A model generated the notes under the pieces. It had not been told where the DNA came from. It ran no database searches and worked only from the letters and a program-made list of their open reading frames with translations. 7,752 nt of DNA from Spirochaetales bacterium (GTDB lineage: Bacteria; Spirochaetota; Spirochaetia; DTKZ01). The stretch lies in NCBI GenBank assembly GCA_031280945.1, contig JAITGB010000280.1, forward strand, positions 1 through 7,752, read 5' to 3'. Both the position numbers and the translations under genes were made by a program. Shown piece after piece: positions 1 through 7,300 of the stretch. Each line of letters starts with the position of its first letter. Within the stretch, counting starts at the first letter, position 1.

Positions 1-453
1 GGCGTTACGGAGGCGGGGCCTCTTATTCCGGGGGTTGTGCGCAGTACGCTTGCTATTTCCTCTCTCCTTGCGGAGGGTATTGGCTCTACGCTGCGGGTTT
101 CGCTTTCCGATACTCCTGAGGCTGAGGTAATTACGGGCCGCGAAATTCTTTCGGCTCTTGGCCTGCGTAAGGGGGGGGTGCGGATTGTCAGTTGTCCGCG
201 CTGCGGCAGGGCGGGCTTTGATGTACACGGTTTCCTGAAAAAAGCCCAGGGGAGGCTTATGCGTATGAACAAGAATCTTACTGTTGCGGTTATGGGCTGC
301 GTTGTCAACGGTCCGGGGGAGGCGCGGCACGCGGATATTGGCATAACCGGTACGGGGAACAAGGTGATTATTTTCCGTCATGGGGAAAACGTTGCGGTTC
401 TGCCGGAGGCTGAGGCGGAGAGCGCTTTTTTTTCGGAACTGGAGTCTTTGTGA
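1..453 (+). CDS. ispG: IspG (GcpE), 4-hydroxy-3-methylbut-2-en-1-yl diphosphate synthase, C-terminal part
   Basis: The gene is cut by the window edge; 150 residues of the C-terminal end are present. IspG is a cytosolic [4Fe-4S] enzyme of the MEP isoprenoid pathway that converts 2-C-methyl-D-erythritol 2,4-cyclodiphosphate to HMBPP. The visible sequence opens with GVTEAG, a conserved stretch at the end of the TIM-barrel domain, followed by GIGSTLRVSLSDTP. The iron-sulphur domain has cysteines at local residues 65, 68 and 100. This CX2CX31C spacing is the same as the C270/C273/C305 cluster ligands of E. coli IspG. The last cysteine lies in GCVVNGPGEA, whose glutamate is the family's conserved acidic residue in that domain. 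The reading frame is open from base 1, so the GTG at 37 is internal and not the start. The protein ends at TGA 451-453, which overlaps the start of the next gene. An 8-G run (171-178) and an 8-T run (426-433) lie in frame without disrupting it. Identification is secure. Confidence 0.96.
   Translation, partial: GVTEAGPLIPGVVRSTLAISSLLAEGIGSTLRVSLSDTPEAEVITGREILSALGLRKGGVRIVSCPRCGRAGFDVHGFLKKAQGRLMRMNKNLTVAVMGCVVNGPGEARHADIGITGTGNKVIIFRHGENVAVLPEAEAESAFFSELESL
441..444 (+). promoter_or_regulatory. Shine-Dalgarno site for the TPR-like gene
   Basis: GGAG at 441-444 lies five bases upstream of the GTG at 450, inside the last codons of ispG. It supports initiation at 450, with the GTGA overlap typical of translational coupling. 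It is the reason for choosing this start rather than one further inside the gene. Confidence 0.55.
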
Positions 454-1538
454 AAATGCGGGCTGCTTTTGGCGGTTACGGGCGCTGCGGCGGGTTTGCG
501 GCCGCCGCGCGGAGCGCGGCGGGCTTCTCTTCCGCGCAAGGGATTGGAGGGGACTTGCGGTTCGCTCCGCGAACCGCTGGTGTATTTGCGCTTCGCGCAA
601 ATACCGAAGCCCCGCAAAGCCCGGTTTTTGCGCAGCAAAAATGCGCCCATAGAATTCTGAAAATCGCTGTGTGCTTTTTTCTCTTCGTGTGCGCTTTTCC
701 TGTTTTTGGCGAGGAGGAGGCGCCGGAGTGGTTTTTGTATCAGCGGTGCGCCCAGGCTTTTCGCCGGGGGGACTTTGGGCTGTGCATGAGGAATTTGAAG
801 GAGCTTGTCGATGCCTACGGGGAGAGCGCGGAGTCTTTGCATCTTCTTGCGCGCGTGTACGAGGAGGAGGGCGAGCTTGACCTTGCGGAGAAGTATTATC
901 TTGCGGCCCTGGGGCGGGCGGGGGGCCTGCGGGTGCCGGAGGAGATGTACGCGATTTCTTACCGGCTTTCGGAGCTGTATTACAAACGGAAGAGTTACAA
1001 GAAGTACGAGGATATTCTTGTGGGGCTGGTTTCGGGGCAGGAGGCGTATACGCAGCCGCGCTACGAGAGGCTGCGGGGGGCGTATGTTTCTACTTTGATG
1101 TCCCGCGGTTTTGATGAGCTTCTTCTTATGTACCGTTTGTCTTTTGATTTTGCGCAGGAGGCTCACCGCGAGCTGGGGGCTTTTTACTGTAGGACGGGGA
1201 GGGCGAGGAGCGCTCTTCTTCATTTGGCTTTTTCTAATCTTGCGGTTTTTTCGACTCTTGCCGATGAGCTTAAGGCTATAGACCCGGAGTATAGTTTTAC
1301 GGGTCTTCGGGACGCTCTTACGCGCGCTGCGGGGGAGCCTCGGCTGGGGGAATTCCTTCGCTCTTCGGGGGCTTTTAAGGGTTTGTATTTTCTTGGTTCG
1401 GCTCTTTTTAGTTTGGGGGTTCCCCAGGAGGCCCGCAAAATCTGGCAGGCTGCCGCGGATTTTGGGGCGGGGGAGTGGAGGACACAGAGCCGGAGCCAGC
1501 TTCTTGCGCCAAAGGCCGAACCTCTTATAACATACTAA
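450..1538 (+). CDS. Exported TPR-like protein of unknown function, with an insertion at its N-terminus
   Basis: I do not recognise a named family. The ORF encodes 362 residues. Residues 1-68 are an Ala/Gly/Arg-rich stretch encoded by a hairpin-rich block and unlike the rest of the protein. Residues 69-87 ([19 protein letters not shown]) are a hydrophobic signal-peptide core followed by an acidic mature start (EEEAPEW), so the protein is probably exported to the periplasm. The remainder is alpha-helical with TPR-like helix pairs at about residues 93-124, 125-158 ([20 protein letters not shown] is close to a TPR consensus), 164-196 and, near the C-terminus, about 305-342 ([20 protein letters not shown]). 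Such repeats usually mediate protein-protein contacts. The start overlaps the ispG stop by four bases and the stop lies five bases before uvrA. Without the block, the start codon would feed straight into the signal peptide. The true start in this strain could instead be inside the block (for example TTG 555). Existence of the gene is very likely; its function is unknown. Confidence 0.85.
   Translation: MKMRAAFGGYGRCGGFAAAARSAAGFSSAQGIGGDLRFAPRTAGVFALRANTEAPQSPVFAQQKCAHRILKIAVCFFLFVCAFPVFGEEEAPEWFLYQRCAQAFRRGDFGLCMRNLKELVDAYGESAESLHLLARVYEEEGELDLAEKYYLAALGRAGGLRVPEEMYAISYRLSELYYKRKSYKKYEDILVGLVSGQEAYTQPRYERLRGAYVSTLMSRGFDELLLMYRLSFDFAQEAHRELGAFYCRTGRARSALLHLAFSNLAVFSTLADELKAIDPEYSFTGLRDALTRAAGEPRLGEFLRSSGAFKGLYFLGSALFSLGVPQEARKIWQAAADFGAGEWRTQSRSQLLAPKAEPLITY
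502..522 (+). repeat. Hairpin 1 of the inserted block
   Basis: The nine-base stem CCGCCGCGC / GCGCGGCGG is perfect, with loop GGA. The left arm can also pair with GCGGCGG at 487-493, giving a mutually exclusive alternative fold. Confidence 0.75.
546..557 (+). promoter_or_regulatory. Possible ribosome binding site and TTG start inside the block
   Basis: GGAGG at 546-550 is a perfect Shine-Dalgarno core, four bases before TTG 555-557, which is in frame with the TPR-like gene. Initiation here would give a shorter N-terminus (MRFAPRTAG...) of 35 residues before the signal-peptide segment. This is only an alternative to the GTG at 450; G-rich sequence makes chance matches easy. Confidence 0.25.
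557..577 (+). repeat. Hairpin 2 of the inserted block
   Basis: The nine-base stem GCGGTTCGC / GCGAACCGC is perfect, with loop TCC. The loop with its closing pairs (CGC TCC GCG) is the complement-like counterpart of hairpin 1 (CGC GGA GCG). Confidence 0.8.
582..604 (+). repeat. Hairpin 3 of the inserted block
   Basis: The ten-base stem GTATTTGCGC / GCGCAAATAC is perfect, with loop TTC. It begins only four bases after hairpin 2 ends. Confidence 0.8.
625..641 (+). repeat. Hairpin 4 of the inserted block
   Basis: The seven-base stem TTTTTGC / GCAAAAA is perfect, with loop GCA. The T-run is on the 5' arm and no T-run follows the hairpin on the + strand, so it is not a normal intrinsic terminator for these genes. 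Confidence 0.65.
1504..1531 (+). promoter_or_regulatory. Possible sigma-70-type promoter for uvrA
   Basis: TATAAC at 1526-1531 matches the -10 consensus in five of six positions. TTGCGC at 1504-1509, 16 bases upstream, is a weak -35. Both lie in the last codons of the TPR-like gene. Transcription would begin near 1538, only a few bases before the uvrA ATG, which would fit the lack of a Shine-Dalgarno sequence there. This AT-rich patch stands out in GC-rich surroundings, but the call is tentative. Confidence 0.3.
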
Positions 1539-1543
1539 GCTGT

Positions 1544-4366
1544 ATGGACAAAATTATTATTCGCGGGGCGCGGGAGCACAATCTGAAAAATATAGATGTG
1601 GAGCTTCCCCGCGACAGGTTCATTGTCATTTCGGGCATGAGCGGTTCGGGCAAGTCTTCGCTGGCTTTTGATACGATTTTCGCGGAGGGCCAGAGGCGCT
1701 ACGTGGAGTCTCTTTCTTCCTATGCGCGGCAGTTCTTAGACAGGCTGGAGAAGCCGGACCTTGATTATATTGAGGGGCTTTCTCCGGCTATTTCCATTGA
1801 GCAGAAGACGACTCACCGCAATCCGCGCTCGACTGTGGGTACGGTTACGGAGATTTACGATTATTTGCGGCTTTTGTACGCTCGTGTGGGCATTGCCCAC
1901 TGTCCTCTGTGCGGCAAGGTGATACGGGAGCAGTCAACGGACCAGATTATCGATACGATTATGTCCTGGCCTGAGGGTACGCGCCTTATGCTTCTTGCGC
2001 CTCTTGTCCAGGACAAGAAGGGCGAACACGGGAAGATTTTTGAGGATGCCTTAAAAGCGGGGTTCGTGCGGGCCCGTGTTGACGGGGAGGTGAGGAGCCT
2101 TGAGGAGAGGTTTTCCCTTGACAAGAACAAGAAGCACAGGATTGAGATTGTTGTTGACAGGCTTTCGGTAACGGAGGACACGAGGAGGCGCATCGCGGAG
2201 TCGGTTGAGACGGCTCTTGATGCTTCGGGCGGGAGCGTTATTGCGGTGCGCTATGGGGGGGAGGGTTCCCCTGCGGAGGAGGATTTTTTCTCCCGCAAAA
2301 ACGCTTGTCCTGACTGCGGTATTAGTCTGCCGGAGCTTCAGCCCCGGCTTTTTTCGTTTAATAATCCCTACGGGGCGTGTCCGTCCTGTTCGGGTTTGGG
2401 TGTAACTTTGGAATTTGACCCTGACCTTCTTATTCCCGACAGGGGGCTTTCCTTTAACGAGGGGGGCATCGCGGCCTACAATCCTGGGGCTCAGTGGCAC
2501 AGGAGCAAGTTTACGGCTCTTGCGAAGCATTTGAAATTTAGTCTTGATACGCCTCTGGGAAAGCTGCCTGGCCGGGTGATGAATGTTCTTCTCTACGGGA
2601 CGAAGGAGGATATTGCTGTTACCTACAAGAACCGCGAGGGCACGGGCAGGTTCCGCTACTCGGCGCCTTTTTCGGGTATACTTGAGGATTTGCGGCGGCG
2701 CTATCTTGAGACGCAGTCGGGGGGGGTGAAGGAGTGGCTTGAGCGTTTTATGTCGCAGCGGGCCTGCAAGGTCTGCGGGGGGAGGCGGCTTCGCGGGGAG
2801 AGTCTTTCGGTTACGGTTGGGGGGAAAAATATTTTTGATGTGTCGAGCCTTTCGGTGGGTGAGGCTCTTGAGTTTTTCTCTTCGCTTGAGCTGTCTGAGA
2901 CGGAAAGGGCTATTGCGCGGCAGATTTTGAAGGAGATTCTCTCACGGCTGGGTTTTTTGAAAAACGTGGGGCTTGAATATCTTACCCTTGAGCGCAAGGC
3001 GGCTACTTTGTCGGGCGGGGAGGCCCAGAGAATCCGGCTTGCTACGCAGATTGGTTCTTCGCTTGTGGGGGTTCTCTATATTCTGGACGAGCCGACTATT
3101 GGGCTTCACCAGAGGGATAATCTGCGGCTTATTGAAACCCTCCAGCACCTGCGCAATCTTGGAAACACTCTTATTGTTGTGGAACACGATGAGCAGACTT
3201 TGCGGGCGGCGGACTATATTGTTGACCTGGGGCCGGGTGCGGGCATACACGGCGGGCACATTGTGGCGGAAGGCTCTTTGCGGGAAATCCTGAAAAATAA
3301 AAAGAGCCTCACGGGGCAGTTTTTGAGCCGCGCGATAACAATAGACGAGAGGAGGGAAAAACGGGAGGGAAACGGGCTTTTTCTCGCTGTAAAGGGCGCG
3401 GCGGAAAATAACCTGAAAAACATTGATGTTGAGTTTCCTCTGGGAAAGTTTATTGTGATTACGGGGGTGTCGGGTTCGGGAAAATCCTCACTCCTTGCGG
3501 ATATTCTCTACCCGGCTCTGTCGAACAGGCTGGGCGGGGCGAGCCTGCCGGAGGGAAAATACAGGGGGCTTTCGGGCTGGAAGAACCTTGACAAGGTGAT
3601 TAATATTGACCAGAGCCCTATTGGGAGAACTCCGCGTTCAAACCCCGCGACCTACGTGGGGCTTTTTACGTTTATACGGGACCTTTTTGCGTCCCTGCCG
3701 GAGTCGCGCGCGCGGGGCTACAAGGCGGGGCGGTTTTCCTTTAATGTTGCGGGCGGCAGGTGCGAGAACTGTCAGGGGGACGGAACCATCAGGATTGAGA
3801 TGCATTTTTTGCCGGACGTTTACATAACCTGCGATGTGTGCAAGGGGAAGCGTTTTAACCGTGAGACTTTGGATATACGCTACAAGGGGAAAAATATCCA
3901 CGAAATCCTTGAAATGACGATTGAGGAGGCCTGCGAATTTTTTAAGGCTGTTCCGCGCATTGCATCAAAACTGGAGACGCTTCTTGCGGTGGGGCTGGGT
4001 TACATCAAGCTGGGGCAGTCAGCTCTTACTTTTTCCGGCGGGGAGGCCCAGAGGATAAAACTTGCTCTTGAGCTTTCGCGGCGCAGTACGGGGAAAACTT
4101 TTTATATTCTCGATGAGCCGACAACGGGGCTCCACTTTGTTGACGTGAAGATTCTCCTTGATGTTTTGCAGCGTCTTGTTGACAAGGGGAACACTATGGT
4201 TTTGATAGAACATAACCTTGACGTGATTAAGCAGGCGGACTGGATTATAGACCTGGGCCCTGAGGGGGGGAGCCGGGGAGGGGAGCTTGTTGTTCAGGGT
4301 ACGCCGCAGGCTGTGGCGAGGAATCCTCATTCCCATACGGGAAAATACCTTGCGGAAATTCTCTAG
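1544..4366 (+). CDS. uvrA: UvrA, excinuclease ABC subunit A
   Basis: UvrA is the cytosolic ABC-type ATPase dimer that finds bulky DNA lesions and loads UvrB in nucleotide excision repair. The product is 940 residues, the length of E. coli UvrA. In order: Walker A GMSGSGKS (31-38), a first zinc module CX2CX20CX2C (C255, C258, C279, C282), ABC signature LSGGEAQR (489-496), Walker B LYILDEP with D515/E516, second Walker A GVSGSGKS (641-648), second zinc module CX2CX19CX2C (C740, C743, C763, C766), second signature FSGGEAQR (830-837), and second Walker B with D857/E858. All key residues are present, so the enzyme should be active. An extra CPLC pair near residue 121 is also usual in the family. 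ATG 1544 is chosen because the family begins [14 protein letters not shown]; the frame is open upstream to GTG 1475, but that extension lies in the preceding gene and lacks family similarity. No clear Shine-Dalgarno precedes the ATG. No LexA-like operator was seen. Three long G-runs (2255-2261, 2719-2726, 4264-4270) lie in frame. Confidence 0.98.
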   Translation: MDKIIIRGAREHNLKNIDVELPRDRFIVISGMSGSGKSSLAFDTIFAEGQRRYVESLSSYARQFLDRLEKPDLDYIEGLSPAISIEQKTTHRNPRSTVGTVTEIYDYLRLLYARVGIAHCPLCGKVIREQSTDQIIDTIMSWPEGTRLMLLAPLVQDKKGEHGKIFEDALKAGFVRARVDGEVRSLEERFSLDKNKKHRIEIVVDRLSVTEDTRRRIAESVETALDASGGSVIAVRYGGEGSPAEEDFFSRKNACPDCGISLPELQPRLFSFNNPYGACPSCSGLGVTLEFDPDLLIPDRGLSFNEGGIAAYNPGAQWHRSKFTALAKHLKFSLDTPLGKLPGRVMNVLLYGTKEDIAVTYKNREGTGRFRYSAPFSGILEDLRRRYLETQSGGVKEWLERFMSQRACKVCGGRRLRGESLSVTVGGKNIFDVSSLSVGEALEFFSSLELSETERAIARQILKEILSRLGFLKNVGLEYLTLERKAATLSGGEAQRIRLATQIGSSLVGVLYILDEPTIGLHQRDNLRLIETLQHLRNLGNTLIVVEHDEQTLRAADYIVDLGPGAGIHGGHIVAEGSLREILKNKKSLTGQFLSRAITIDERREKREGNGLFLAVKGAAENNLKNIDVEFPLGKFIVITGVSGSGKSSLLADILYPALSNRLGGASLPEGKYRGLSGWKNLDKVINIDQSPIGRTPRSNPATYVGLFTFIRDLFASLPESRARGYKAGRFSFNVAGGRCENCQGDGTIRIEMHFLPDVYITCDVCKGKRFNRETLDIRYKGKNIHEILEMTIEEACEFFKAVPRIASKLETLLAVGLGYIKLGQSALTFSGGEAQRIKLALELSRRSTGKTFYILDEPTTGLHFVDVKILLDVLQRLVDKGNTMVLIEHNLDVIKQADWIIDLGPEGGSRGGELVVQGTPQAVARNPHSHTGKYLAEIL

Positions 4367-4370
4367 GCGG
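4365..4370 (+). promoter_or_regulatory. Shine-Dalgarno site for the LptD-like gene
   Basis: AGGCGG overlaps the uvrA stop codon and matches AGGAGG in five of six bases. It stands eight bases before GTG 4379, an ideal distance, whereas it overlaps the alternative GTG 4370. It therefore decides the start in favour of 4379. Confidence 0.6.
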
Positions 4371-4378
4371 TGGGGATT

Positions 4379-7300
4379 GTGAAACCCTCTGCGGCCTTGC
4401 TCTGTATTTTTTTGCTCTGTGCGGCTGTGCCGGTATTTTCGCAGGCGGCCTCTCCTCCGGCGGGAAATGTTCCGGCTGGAGATGCTTCCGGGGCGGGGAC
4501 GGAAAAGGTGGAGACTCCTGCCGAAAAGATGCGGGTTCTGCGGGGTTCGGCTCTTTTGCGGGATGTTCTTCCCATGGATATACGGACTTCTTCTTTTACG
4601 GAGCTTGCGGCCTGGTGCAAGAGGCTGGGGCTTCCCGCGGACGGAGACAGGGCGTCTTTAGAGAGGCGTATCTATGAGTATTATGGTCTTGATGTTCCAA
4701 AAAAAGAGGAACAGGGGGCGGGCGGGAATGAAATTAAGATAGAGTCGGCCCAGAAGACGGAATACTTTTCCCTTGACGATTTTAAGGAAGACTATGTGCG
4801 CCTCGACGGGGGGGTGAGTATGCGTATAGTGGACTCGCAGAAGGGCCACACCTATACGATTACGGCGAACTCCATTATCTATAACCAAAACAGGAAACTT
4901 TTGAATGCTGTGGGCGATGTTGCCTACAGCATTACGGGCGAAGGCCGCGATGAGGTTTTTACGGGGGAAAGCATTACCCTGAACATAGATTCGTGGGAGG
5001 GCTACTTTTTTGAGGGGACGACTTTTCGTGAGCGTACGGTGGAGGAAAAGCCTTTAACGTTTCGTATCAGGGGCGAGTTTGTTTCGCGTTCTACGACGGA
5101 TTTTGTGGTTATGGAAAACGCGCGCATTACTTCTTCGCCCCGGCTGCCTCCGAATTATGAAATCAGGGCTGACAAAATCTGGATTTTGGGCCCCGGCGAC
5201 TGGGGTTTGAGCGGGGCTACCCTGCACGTGGGGAACATTCCTGTTTTTTATTTTCCGTTCTTTTTCTACCCAGGGGATGAGGTTGTGTTTCATCCTGTTT
5301 TTGGTACGCGAAGCCGCGAGGGTACGTTTATGCAGACAACGACGTACTTTTTGGGGAACAGGAAGAACGAGGAGTTTCCGTTTGCATTTCTCCAGCTTAC
5401 CGACGATGAGGAGAACAACAAGGTTAAGGAGAGGCACGGTATTTTTCTGCGCGATACGGACGTGAAGCTCGAAAATACGGACAGGTACGTGAAGCTGATT
5501 TTTGATGCGTATACAAATCTGGGGTTTTTTACGGGCATTGGTATAGAGCTGTCGGGCATGAATCCTGTCCTAAAAACCCTGAAACTGGATTCGGGGCTTG
5601 CTTTGAGCCGCAACCTCTACCGCGATACTGTTCCCGGATATATGGGGGCCTATACGCCGCATTTTCAGGAAACCGATGGTTCTCTTTCCATGCACTGGAA
5701 CAGGGCGCGTTTGGGGGATTTTGATTTCCCTTTTCGTTTTGCCAATACAGCGAAACTTTCTCTGGACCTGGGAAAACTTTCGCTGAATTTTCTTTTTGAG
5801 GAATACTCGGATGCGTATTTTGATGAGGACTTTTATCAGTACAGGGCTGAACAGATTGACTGGTCGAAATTTATGCGTACCATCGAGGAGGAAAAAAATC
5901 TTCCGATTAAGGAGAGGCTGAACTGGCAGATTGACGGGAGCTTTTCGCCTGATGTGTCGTTTCTTTCGCCGTATGTTTCAAATTTTTCGATTTCGCGCTT
6001 TACGGCTCTTATGGATTTGCGCAGCAAGGATACGAATAGTTCGCGGCTTGAGCCCTACGCGCAGAACGTTGACCCCACGCGGCGTTTCTTTTATCCCGAT
6101 ACGCTCACGGCGCCGGAAATTTCTTTCCAAATGGGGGGGACTCTCCTCAGTTCGGACAGGAAGGCTGCTTCGTCCCCGGGCGCTGATGCCAAGAAGGATG
6201 AGAAGTTTTCCCTGCGCGTTCCCTGGGAGGAGGATGAGGAGAAAAAGGCGGAGGCGGCAAAAGAGGAGGAGGATTTGAAGCTGCCGGAGCTGCGCAAAGA
6301 TATTACGGTGTCTCTTTTTCCCGCGCCTTTTGGCTATAGTATACGCTACAGCTTTTCGCCCCGGCTTGTTTACCAGAGGTATACAAATTCCCGCGGCTGG
6401 GACGCGCCTGAGGATGCTGAGTTTGATTTTGCCTACCGCACAACGACTATTCAGAATACGTCCCAGCTTTTTTATGATTTTCTTTTTTACGATAATCTTT
6501 TCCAGACAAAGGGCGGCGTAAGCCATGCTCTTCAGTATCAGGACGTTTCTTTTTACGATGATACTATTACGCAGGCGGAGAGGGAAAATCTTCTTGTGCA
6601 GGCGTACAGGTATAATACGCAGAATCTTACAAACAATGTAACTTTTTCGACTTTTCCTTTTGCGCATACGGATATGTTTAAGTCAACAAATTTTCAGTAC
6701 AACCAGCAGATTCTGATGTACAGGAGGGCTTTTGACCCGGCAGGCTATACTGCTTTCGGCGAGCCTGTGTACAAGGATTCCTATTTCCGGGCGAACCGTG
6801 AATATATTACGGCGAATACGGTGAGTTTTGGTTCTTCGGTTGATACTTTGCCTTTTACGCCCCGCGTGCAGCTTTCCTACGTGCTGCCGCCCCTTGAGAA
6901 GGTGTTTACAAGCACCTCTACGCTTATTACGGGGCCGCTTACGAGTACGGCGACTTTTCAGACGCGCAATGTCAACGACCGGTGGGTAAACCAGCCTGTT
7001 TCTTTTGATGAGTATCTGAAACTGTCGGACAGGGTTTCCCTGCGCGGGACGTATTTGTACGATTATGTGGAAAGCACTCCCTATTCTTTTACGGGGACGG
7101 CCCAACTGTGGTTTTTTTCCGGGACTTTTCTTGCGCGGTATACGGAGCCGTATGACTTTGACCCGCTTATACACGATTGGGTTGTGCGGGGTACGGAGAA
7201 GAAATTTATGCCGGCAAACATGAGTTTGGGCCTTGATTACAGTGTCGTCTCTGAGCCTATGTGGAAGAACCGTATAAGATTTTCTCTTGCGCTTAAGTCT

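Larger units (their letters stand above)
458..657 (+). repeat. Putative inserted palindromic element in the 5' end of the TPR-like gene
   Basis: This GC-rich block contains four successive perfect hairpins at 502-522, 557-577, 582-604 and 625-641, each with a three-base loop. It is bounded by the 7-base direct repeat TGAAAAT (451-457 and 658-664), a candidate target-site duplication. The repeat period is 207 bases, a multiple of three, so the host frame is kept. Stops are absent from all three forward frames across nearly the whole block; the first are at 650-652 and 658-660. There is no transposase, so any movement would have to be in trans. Boundaries rest only on the direct repeat and could be off by several bases. 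I could not match it to a known repeat family. A short GC-rich native coding sequence is the alternative, but the composition and hairpin density argue against it. Confidence 0.6.

Noticed and set aside
625..641. Intrinsic terminator after ispG
   Set aside because: The hairpin is weak, lies inside the next gene and is not followed by a T-run on the + strand.
469..660. Small separate gene of 63 codons in another forward frame within the hairpin block
   Set aside because: All three forward frames are open across the block because it lacks stops, so openness is not evidence of coding. No sequence support for a product was seen.
378..1223. Long open frame on the minus strand (281 codons) opposite the TPR-like gene
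   Set aside because: Its translation is rich in Arg, Pro and Lys with no recognisable domain. It overlaps two well-supported + strand genes and is explained by the stop-poor hairpin block and G/T-biased codons.
1475..1543. Upstream GTG start giving uvrA 23 extra residues
   Set aside because: The extension lies inside the preceding gene and does not resemble UvrA, whose family N-terminus matches the ATG at 1544 exactly.
1515..1545. LexA/SOS operator upstream of uvrA
   Set aside because: GAAC at 1519-1522 has no matching GTTC at the spacing of a Gram-positive-type box, and no CTG-N10-CAG arrangement was found.
5978..6667. Minus-strand open frame (229 codons) inside the LptD-like gene
   Set aside because: It is antisense to convincing barrel and loop sequence, with no ribosome site or recognised domain noted.
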